DNA from: Micractinium sp. NFX-FRZ | Lineage: Eukaryota; Chlorophyta; Trebouxiophyceae; Chlorellales; Chlorellaceae | DNA: 64,000 bases | Reading direction: 5' to 3' | NCBI GenBank assembly: GCA_029339195.1 | Contig: JAPTJF010000303.1 | Location: 1 to 64,000 of the forward strand | In this document: one piece after another, positions 1 through 9,906 of the stretch | Numbering within the stretch: the first letter of the stretch is position 1 | Layout of the letters: each line of letters begins with the position of its first letter | The notes under the pieces: model-generated | The model's input: only the letters and a program-made list of their open reading frames with translations | Databases searched by the model: none | What the model was told of the DNA's origin: nothing | Made by a program: the position numbers and the translations under genes

Positions 1-220
1 CATACAATAGCGGGAGTAGTACCGGAGGTATACAGGGTACAGGGCAGGGGAGCGCGGCCTCAGGACCAGGCAGGCCGTGCCGGGCGGGGTGCAACGCGCT
101 GAAGGAGGAGTGGCGAGCCCGAGCAAAGACATGCGCCACAACTTGAGGCCTGCTTGAAAGCCGCAGCAGCGGGAGGTGCATGGGATCAGGCGCCGGCCTC
201 CAGCAGAAGGGCAAGGCTCC
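1..220. other. 3' flank of the DEG1 gene
   Basis: Short GC-rich stretch downstream of the DEG1 stop codon. No TTACA (reverse TGTAA) signal is visible, so the transcript end probably lies outside the window. No gene is seen. Confidence 0.5.
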
Positions 221-3200
221 TCATGCGCTGGCCTCCAGAGTGATTGTCACGTGGTCCTTGCTGTCTGCCCGCAGCACCTCCACATCCAGCTGCAGTGGGG
301 AGGAAGGGGAGACATGGGGTGAGGAAGGAAAAGAAGCAATTAAACAACCACACGCAGGCAGGCAGGCAGGCAGGCAGGCAAGCGGGTCGAGGAGGCAGCA
401 GCAGCCGCAGCACCCCCGCCGCCGCCGCTGCCGCAACAGCTGCTGCAGCAGCTGCCATAGCAGCCGGCTCCAGTGGGGGCCGGGGCTAGACACGCAAGCG
501 CTGGTGGCACCACTGGGATAGTGTTCACAACAACTAAAGCCGCCACCGCTTGTGGTGGGATGTAGGGTCCTGGTGCACTGCTTTTGGCCCCCCAAATACG
601 TTCTTGCCCAGCAGGCGTCTGCTTCTCCGCCTGCTGCTGCTGCTGCTGCTGCTGCCGCCGCCGCGCATCTGCTGTGTGCTGCAGACTAAGGGCTGAGGCC
701 GACTTTGTGTGCTCCCTGTGTGCTCCCCGCCAGTTCCTTCCCGCCCCGCCCCCTGCAGCCCCACTGAACCAAACACTGCGCTCTGCCTCCACCCTGCCCA
801 TCCCCTCGACACCCATCAACCCTCCACCCTCGCACACACCCTACCCCCCGTGCACCTTGTCCCCCACACCCTGCCCCCCGTGCACCTCGTGCCCCACACC
901 CCGCGCCTCAGTGCACCTTGTGCCCCCGCCCCGCCCCCCAGCACACCTTGTCCCCCACATCGCTCTTGTCCAGGATGCGGTACAGGTCGGAGGCGGTGTT
1001 GATGCGCTTGCCGTTGATGCTGAGGATGATGTCACCCAGCACCAGCCTGCGCAGCATGGCACAGCACGGCACGGCACAGCATGGCCAGCATTGCAGGGGG
1101 GAGTGTGTGCATGCCATCGACCGCACGTGGACCGAGCCTCTTTTGCCTGCAGGTTACTCATGCCGCACATCCAGCAAGGCGAGGCGGCAGGTGAGCTGCG
1201 CAGGGCACATCCAGGCAGCAGCAAGTTACTAACCAAGCACAGCAGCTGCTCAGGCAAAGCAGGCCAGCTCACCGGCCGTACTCGTCGCGCGACGAGCCCC
1301 GGATACCGGCCTTGGCTGCGGGCCCGCCGTCGCGCGCGTTCAGCACCAGCACGCCATTCACGCCCAGCTGCTCAACTGCAGGCCAGTCAAGGGTTGAGCG
1401 GTGGAGGGCTGGGGTGAGATCCTAGGCTGGGGTGAGAACCTAGGCGGGCTGCGCTAGCGCACCCAGCCAGAGCGCACAGGGCGGGCTGGGGGGTGTCTCG
1501 CCCAGCGGTCCGGTAAGGCGAGGGGTGGCAACAAGCTTCCTGCGTACGTTGCTGTATGCACGGGGAAAGAGGCTGCCTGTGGAGGGCGGCACCTGCACCC
1601 CGCCACAGCCCACGCTTCATATGCCACGCCCGCCCCAACACCCGACTGGACCCGAAAGAATCCTTCCACCCACCCACGCACCCGACTGGTCGGGCGCAAA
1701 GCTGATGCCCATGATGGGCCGCACCACCTTGCCGTACTTGATGATCTGCAGCGGGGGAGCGGAAGTGCAGCAATGTGCTTTCATTAGATACTGATACTCA
1801 AGTGCATCACGGGCCGCACCACCTTGCCCTAGATCTTGATGATGCGCGGCGGGGGGCACAAGAATAGGTAGCAACAGACTCACTCTGTCCACTCAATCGT
1901 ACAACGCACATGTCCATACCGGCTGTGCCAGCCAGCTGGCAAGTCCGGCCAGCCAGCCAGCCAGCCAACAAGGCAGCCACAGCCAGGCCACATGGCCAGG
2001 CCAGGCAGCATGGCCCGAACCGCAAGGGTGTGAGCAGCCGTTTTTTCAAAACCTCCGCACCTGCTCCACGCTGCTCTTGACCACATCCACTGGGATGGCA
2101 AATCCCACGCCCGAGCTGGCGCCCGAAGGGGAGTAGATAGCTGCGGGGAGTGCAGGGCGGCGGCGGCGGCAGCAGGAGGGCGGTTGGGCAGGCGGTTGGG
2201 CACAGGGCGCCAGGGAACAACACACCAAGGAATAGTGTAGCTGGGAAGCAGGCAGGCTGAAGGGGCGGGGCAGGGGCAGGGCGGCGAGGCTGTGCTTACC
2301 ACCGTGGCAGCAGCAAGCCACACCCACCCACCCACCCACCCACCCGTGTTGATGCCAATCATGCTGCCGCCGCTGTCCAGCAGAGGGCCGCCGCTGTTGC
2401 CTGCGAGCGGGGGGCGGCGTGCACGAGGGCGGCGAGGCAGGGTGCGTGATTTGACGTGCTGTGGCTCATGCTGTGGTTGCCACGCTGTGCTCCTGGGGCA
2501 GTGTTATGTGGCTCTATCCATATGCTGAGTACCCACCAAGACGCGTCCCACCAAATTACCTGGGTTGATGGCCGCGTCGGTTTGAATGACGTCCTGGATG
2601 GGCCGCCCCGTGCTGCTGGAGCCGATCTCACGTCCCGTGCCGCTGATCACGCCTGCGGCGGGGGCACGGCAGAGGGGCAGAGGGCTGGTTGTCGGGGGCA
2701 GCACTGTGTGGTGGTGGAGGTGGTGGAGGTGGAGGGGGCAGCACCGTGTGCAACAAGCAGCGCCCAGTGGCCAGAGCGCTTTCCCAACCACCCGGTTCCG
2801 CTGCGCGAATGCCAGGGGGCATTGGGCTGGCTCAGCCTGGCCCAGCCCAGGCCTGGTCCAGGACCCACACCATCCACAACACCCAAGCTCACCCACGATC
2901 AGCATGCTGTGGCCCCCCAGGCCAAACGGCACATACACCTGTTGCACCTCTGGCAAGGCGGCAGGCCAGCATGCCGACACGGTGTATGAGACCTGCAGCA
3001 CACCACTGTTACAGAGCTCACCCACGGTCAGTGTGTGGTCCAGGCCGAAAGGGTTGCCGATTGCGTACACCTTCTGCCCCACCTCCAGGTCGCTCGAGCT
3101 GCCCAGCCGCAGCGGCGTCAGGTCCTGCAGAGCGGGCAGCAGGCAGCCGGGGGACACCACAGTCAGGCGGGCAGAACCATTGCGCACCGTTTTCGTTGGA

Positions 3201-5328
3201 CGCCCATGGCAAGCAGGCAAGGAGGCAAAGTGGGAAGGGCAGGCAGGGCTGGGCCGTGCACGAGACGAGAAGGTCATTTGTTGCAGGAGCTCACAGTGGG
3301 TTTTGGCAAGAGCTCACAATGCCCAGAGGATCCATCTTCAGCACTGCCACACATTTACCGCCGTATCCCCCCGCAACTCTCGGGACCCATACACCACGCA
3401 AGTGCCGAGCTCGCCATGCCCTTGGGGTCCAGCTTCAGCACCGCCACATTTCCTGGTGCCACACATTTCCTGGCCTCATCACGCCAACACCTCTCAAGCT
3501 CATACCCCTGCCAAAGGCACTCACCATGCCCTTGGGGTCCAGCTTGAGCACCGCCACATCCTTGTCCTTGTCATAACCAACCACCTTGGCAGGCTGACCC
3601 TCGCCCGCCGACAGCGTCACCTGCAGCGAAGCGAGGGGGAGGGGAAGGCGGGCTTCAGAGGGTGATGCGGGGCGGCGCTGGCAGGGCGGAAGGGGAATGG
3701 GCACCACTGCCCATGGCACCCGGTCTTATGAGATGAGTGCTCACTCGCAGCAGCGCCTGGGCTGCCAGTGCCCTGCCTGTGCACAGACGCCGCTGGCATC
3801 CCGAACTTGGATGCCCCATTTGGTTGGATGGTTGGAAGAGGGTGGGCGCTGGCCCAGAGTGGCAGGGGCAGGACCGCCGTCCCGCTTCCCGAACGTGCGG
3901 CCCCGTCGTGCGCGCGTGCCCGCCCGCCTCTCAACCGGCCCCCGCAGTGCAACTGGCAGGCGGGCGGGTGGAAGGCCGGTGTGTGGCAGCCCAGGATCCG
4001 CTGACCCATGCGTGTTGCTGCGCTCTGCCTGTACTTGCCAGCACTCTTAACCCCCTACCCCACCCCACCCCACCACCACCACCACAACTAGTGGGTAAAT
4101 GGCAGGCGAGCAACCAGAGTGGTGCAGGCTACCATAGTTCGACCCTCTCCAGCGCACACACTCACCAGCACGTCGGACGCCCCCCGGATCACATGATAGT
4201 TGGTCACAATGTGGCCCTGGGAGTCCCACACAAACCCTGAGCCAGGAAGGGAGGGAGGAGGCGAAGGGAGAAAGAAACGGGGATGAAGGAGGGAGGTGGC
4301 TGGCCGTCACGGTGTAACCCTGGGAGTCCCACACAAACCCTGGGCCAGGGGTAAGAAAGAATGGAGGCGAAAATAATGGGGCACGTAGCTGGTTGTCACG
4401 GCGAAACACTAGGAGTCTCATACACAGCGTGCAAGAAACAGACGGGCAGGGCGCTGGGACCCACGCCTGACTGGGTGGGGCACACGGGCCCGGCCAATTG
4501 GGAAGCCGTGTACACACAACACACACTGCGCAGTTATTAGGTTGTAAGGGGAGGCGCCTGCCGGCGGTACCGCAGGGCCTCACCTGACCCCTCCCCCTGC
4601 GGTATCTCCAGCATGTCCAAAGTGAAGGCATCCCGCCTGCGGCAGGGGCAACACGGGAGGCGGGTGGTGACACAGTGTGCGTGGGCAGGCAGGGGCGAAG
4701 GGAGTGGGCAGCAGGAGGGGTCCAGCCAACAGCGCAGTGGTGCGCAACAGCAGGGCTCGAGTGCGGGATCACTCCAGAGGCTGTTGCAGCAAGACGCCCT
4801 CTCCCGCCTTCCCCTCCCCGGCGGCTCGTGAGTGGGCATCAAATAGCTGGCAGGCATGACAGCCGGGCCGGAGCGCGCGCCACGCCGCACAGGCACGAGG
4901 CAGGCAGGCGGGCAGGCGGGCAGGGGGAGGGCGGCGGCGCACCGTGTGGTGAGGCTGGTGATGTAGACAACAGCGTTGCGGCTGCGCTGGAACAGCTGTA
5001 TGGTGTTCTTCTCATCCTGGGTCAGCACAGCACGCGCCTGCGCCACGTCCAGCGGCGTCCCCAGCAGCAGCGGCGCGGCTGCGAGCGCGGCCAGGGCCGC
5101 TGCCAGGGGCCGCTGTGCATGGCGGCGCCACCATGGCTCCTCAGGGGGCTTCCGCCCCTGCTGCGGCTGCTGCTGCTGCTGCTGTGGTTGCTGCTCGGAC
5201 CCCGGCCGCTGTTGGCAGCGCGTCACGAGGCGCTGGCGCGGGCGTGGGGCGCTGTCGGTGCTAGGTGTGCGGGGCAGGGAGCTCAGGCTGGCAGCGCCTG
5301 CAGGGGAGCCGAAGAGCAGGCTGGGCAA
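221..5328 (-). CDS. DEG1: Chloroplast DEG1/HtrA-type serine protease
   Basis: Trypsin-like ATP-independent protease with one PDZ domain, predicted in the thylakoid lumen, where the DEG1 family degrades damaged photosystem proteins. Exons chained by phase (minus): 5328-4943, 4636-4584, 4236-4166, 3620-3525, 3124-3022, 2652-2560, 2400-2344, 2140-2061, 1745-1682, 1375-1273, 1046-947, 289-221; 1275 nt, 424 aa, close to Arabidopsis DEG1. The first ~105 residues look like a bipartite transit peptide: a Q-rich stretch, then an arginine pair, a hydrophobic Ala/Leu segment and an AQARA cleavage-like site. The triad is visible: His in NYHVI, Asp in DKDVAVLKL, Ser in GNSGGP (the codon before N spans an intron). 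The family signatures [25 protein letters not shown] and [16 protein letters not shown] follow, then PDZ ([15 protein letters not shown]). Several introns contain decayed exon-edge copies. Divergent from the UGPase gene. Identity is very secure. Confidence 0.95.
1799..1850 (-). repeat. Decayed copy of a DEG1 exon 5' edge
   Basis: Resembles the start of exon 1745-1682 ([13 protein letters not shown]) but carries a stop in place of the tyrosine region; it lies upstream of the real exon. Confidence 0.75.
3305..3452 (-). repeat. Two decayed copies of a DEG1 exon 3' edge
   Basis: The end of exon 3620-3525 encodes [10 protein letters not shown] followed by GTGAGT. Recognisable copies of this edge occur downstream in the intron at about 3408-3452 (near-identical) and 3305-3350 (more decayed). 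Confidence 0.85.
4296..4437 (-). repeat. Two decayed copies of a DEG1 exon 5' edge
   Basis: The start of exon 4236-4166 ([16 protein letters not shown]) recurs upstream at about 4296-4347 ([14 protein letters not shown]) and more weakly at 4383-4437. Confidence 0.85.
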
Positions 5329-5977
5329 GCTGCACTTGATAGACGATTCACATCAACTGTCGAAGCACAGCTTGCTGCTGGTTGGAGGCAGTGCTACCCA
5401 CTGGAACCGCCGACGGACGGGCGAGCGCGCGTGCGGGAGGGCGGCACGGGAGGTGGGCAGGCAGGCTGGGTTGTAGGGTTGTGCCGCTTGCTGCGAGCCG
5501 CCAATCGCCACCGCGATGCCGGGTCTGTGAGACCGGTCTGCACTGCTGCAGGCCTTGCACGCGGCTCACCTGTGAGGGCACCAGCACAAAAACTCGGCAT
5601 GGTGCGACAGACGTCTGGGCGCTGTTGAAAGACTGCAGGACCTTCGTTGGATCGTTTGCGGGCGGAAGGACTGGTGAATTCCAGGCCTTGTGGTGGCAGC
5701 CAAACAAGGGTCGCGCGCTGGAGTGCGGGGTGTCGACAGCAGCCTGCGGCAATGTCAGGGCAATGCGTGGCTTGCTCTGAGCGGTTGAGAAAGCGTGGAT
5801 CGGCTTCCGAAGCGCCCGTGTCCATTACTGCTGAGCTGGCGGCTCGAAGGTGGCGAGAACCGTCGAAACGCGGAGGCCCACAGGGCCCGCACTTATAGCC
5901 TGCCCACCCACACGCACATTGATTGATCCAGCCTTCCTGAACCACCACTGCCAGCCTCAGATCGCCCCTAAAACACC
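5329..5977. promoter_or_regulatory. Divergent intergenic region, DEG1 (-) and UGPase (+)
   Basis: About 650 bp between two start codons pointing apart, so it must hold both promoters and 5' UTRs. I see no convincing TATA box; a CTTATAGCC near 5890 could be a weak one for UGPase. No coding potential stands out. Confidence 0.5.
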
Positions 5978-8900
5978 ATGGCCGCGCTAGCACCAGCACC
6001 CGCAGCTCCCGCCCAGGAGGTCATCGTGAGTGCCCAGGGCGCCGATCCGAGGCGTGTGGTCTGCTTCGCGATGCGCCAGGACTCACGCGCCTGGACTCTG
6101 CCGCTGGCTGAACCGCCGCCAGCGGCGGCGCTGGGCGCGCCGCCACCCTCCTGCCTCACCCGGCTCCCCTGCCTCCCCTTGCCTCCCTCTACCTCCCCAC
6201 CCAGCCCTGGGAGCTGTTTACCGAGAAGATGACCAAGGCGGGGCTGAGCCAGGCTGCGCAGGATGCCTTCAAGATGAACTATGAGCAGCTGGTGGCGGGC
6301 GTGACTGGGCTGGTGAGGAGCAGCAGCAGCCGCACTTTGCACCTCTGGGCTCCTGCATGGCTGTGCCCTGATGCCGCCCTGTGTGGAAGCCACAATGCGC
6401 CACGCCCGTGCGGTCGGTGGGAGCAGGAGCCTGGCTTCGCACCGGGTGTGCTGCTGTGAGGAGCGGCCGCACTGCTGCTGGCAGGCGCCCGGGGCGGCAC
6501 TCGTACTGCCACTTTCCTGCGGGCCGCCCAGCCCGGAGCGCAGCCCAAACCTGGCGAGCTGCCCAAATTTTCCCAGGGCAGCGCCGCCTTGCCTTGTGTG
6601 CCGTCTGCGGTGCCCGCATGCTTGCCTCCATGCATGTGCTTTCACATCCCCAGCCAGTTCTCGGGCCCCCGCAAAACACTCGGCCAGCACGTTGTGCTGC
6701 TGCTGCAGTCTGTGCTGGCTTGGCTGGGCTGCAAGTGCTCTCAATGACATTCTTCTTTACTAGTGCAGGTGCTGGAAGCTGACATGGGCTTGGCACAGCA
6801 GCCTTCTGACATCGGTTTGCATGCCTGTTATTGTTTTCCCTGGCCCTTTTGTTGCAGGTGCCAGATGCCGACATCGGCCCGGTGCAGGAGCTGCCTTGTT
6901 TTTTCCACCTCCCTTGCATGATATGCACTGTTTTCCTTACCCTTGTGTGCAGGTGCCGGACGCCGACATCGACCCCGTGCAGGAGCTGCCGCGCCTGGAG
7001 GAGCTGCACACCAAAGAGGGCGCCGACATCAAGGCAGGCGACTGATGAGAGGGCTTGGGCTGTGACATGCTGTGTGTGTGCTGCGGCGGGGTAGGATGGT
7101 GGGATGGGCAGGCGCGGGCTTGGGCGGCTGGCTGCGGGTCGCGGTGCTGGCGGGCATGCCCCAGCCTGGCATGGCCTGTACATGGGCTGCCCCCTTGTGT
7201 GCCTCATCACACAGAGAGGAACCGCGTCACTCCTGCAGGAAGGGCTGTGCCAGCCTGCTGTGCTGAAGCTGAACTTTGAAACGTTTGCTGTTGGTCCTGG
7301 CTGATTACTGTGTTCTGCTGCCGTGCCCCCCCTGCAGGAGCTGCTGCGGCAGACGGCCGTGCTGAAGCTGAATGGCGGGCTGGGCACCAGCATGGGTCTG
7401 GAGCGTGCCAAGTCGCTGCTGGAGGTGGGTGGGCTGCTGAAGGTTTGTTAAGTTGCCACCTGTTTGAGGAGGTAGTGATCAAGAAGCAAGGGGGTGGCCA
7501 GGATCAGCAGCAGCAGTGGGGCAGCAGGGTTGTCTGCTTGCCACTGGAGCACCTCCCCACACACACATGTTGCGCTGCAGGTCAAGAACGGCAAGACGTT
7601 CCTGGACCTGATTGCCGAGCAGATCAAGCACACGCGGCAGAAGTATGGTGAGCATCCACGCGTGTGTTGTGATCAACAGGGCGCAGGACTGAGCAGGAGG
7701 GCCGCTGTGCATGTGGGCATTCAGCCAGGACACACACCCCCCACCCATCACACAACCTTATCACTGCTGCCCCCCTGCAGGCTCCAAGGTCCGCTTCATC
7801 CTCATGAACTCCTTCTCCACCAGCCAGGACACCAAGGACTACCTGAGGAAGGCGCACGGGGGTGAGCGGGGGGGGCGAAGAGGGGGTGTGCAGGGAGGGG
7901 TGACAGAGAGGGGTGACAGCGGGGCGACAGGGGGGCGTGACAGAGAGGGGTGATAGGGAGGCGGAGAAGGGTCAAAGAGAGGGCAAGGGTTCGGCATGGG
8001 ATGAGGGGGTGGGGCATGGGGCAGCGCCGCCCCGTCCCCCTCCTGCCATGAAGCCTTTCCATGGATGTGTTGCAAAGCGTTTTGGAGCCTTCAGCAGTGT
8101 GCTTCACAGGCTCAGGCGACCTGATCTCCTTTGCTGTGGGTTCTCCTTTGCTCCGCTGCTCTCCTTTACCCTGTGTTATCCCTTGCTTTGTGGTCTGTTC
8201 CTGCAGACCTGCTGGACGAGCCGGACGTGGAGCTGGTGCAGAACCTGCATATGATTGTAACCAGCTTGTATGTTGAATTAACTTATACTCTATGTTCCTG
8301 CAGACCTGCTGGACGAGCCGGACGTGGAGCTGGTGCAGAACATGAGCTGCAAGGTGGATGCAGGCACCATGAAGCCTGCCAGCTACGAGGCCAACCCAGA
8401 CATGGAGTGGTGCGGGGGCGGGCGGTGGGTGTTAGGGCGGGTGCAAGGGCGGGTGCAAGGGCGGGCAGTGCGTGCAAGGGCGGGTGCAACGGCGGGTGGT
8501 GCATGCAGGTGGTGCGTGCAAGGGCAGGTGCAAGGGCGGGTGGTCCGTGTAAGGGTATGGAAGAACACACCAGCCCTGCGGCTCCGCTCTGGGATGGTGC
8601 AGCTCGGCAGCGGAAGCGGCCCAGGCGCGGGGCGCCCGCCAGTGTGCATGCCCTGGCCCCATGCCTCCCACATTTCCCGTGCCTCTGTGCCGCGCACTGC
8701 TGTGCCGCGGCATGCATCACTGCAAGGCTCTCACACTGCAACTTACAATGCCGCCGCCTCATGGCGCAGGTGCCCCCCCGGCCACGGCGACATCTACCCC
8801 TCACTGCTGGGCAGCGGCATGCTGGACCGCCTGATTGCAGGTGGGCGGGGGAGGGGGACGGCATCTAAGGGGTGGGCACACGGGGAGGGTCCTTTAAAGG

Positions 8901-9620
8901 GGTGATGTATAGTGGTGGGCAGGAGGCAAACGTTGTCGAGGGGTGGGCAGGGCGATCGGGGCTGGGCACAGGCGACCACACGGCATCTTGCTGAGGACCT
9001 GCCCCGCTTCGTCTCCGCACATGCGCAGCGCTGCTGCACGTCTGCTGGGAATGCGCCTGCCCTGCTCTCCCTGTGCCTGACAAAAACCAAGGCACACTTT
9101 CCACGCCCTCCCCTGCAGAGGGCATCAACTTCCTGTTTTGTCAGAGCCTCTACATGACAGATGCAACAATCTCTCTGCCAATATCCGTCCCTCCCCCGCA
9201 GGCAGATCACCTACCTTTTGGTGACCAACACCCTGAAAACCTGGGTCTCTACAATCAACTCACTGTTACCACGCTCTTCCCCTCCCCCCACCCCCCACCC
9301 CCCCAGACGGCATCACCTACCTGTTTGTGAGCAACAGCGACAACCTGGGGGCCACGCTGGACCTGGACCTGCTGGCCTACTTTGCTGGCTCCGGCAAGGG
9401 CTTCCTCATGGAGGTGGGTTCTTAAGAGGGGGGGGAGGGTTTCCTTCTAGGTTTTCTGAAGAGTGGCAGGGCTACTCTTGCGGGGTTGGGCAAGAGCTTC
9501 ATGGGTGCAACGGGAAGGGGGCTAACAGGTGGGGAGGTTGCTTGTCAGGAGAAATCAGAGTTGTGGGGCGCCAACCTGCCAGCACACGTCGCCGGCTGCG
9601 GCAAAGGCTTCCTCAGGGGG

Positions 9621-9675
<55 letters not shown>

Positions 9676-9703
9676 GGGGGGCGGGGGGGGAAAAGGGTTC
9701 CTC

Positions 9704-9734
<31 letters not shown>

Positions 9735-9866
9735 GTGCGGAGGGTTGGAGGTGGGGAGGGTTTCTTGGGTTGTCTAAAGGGTGGCAGGGCTACTCTGGCT
9801 GGGCTGTACTCTGGCTGGGCTGTACTCTGGCTTGTACTCTGGCTGGGCTGCGGCAAGGGCTTCCTC

Positions 9867-9906
<40 letters not shown>

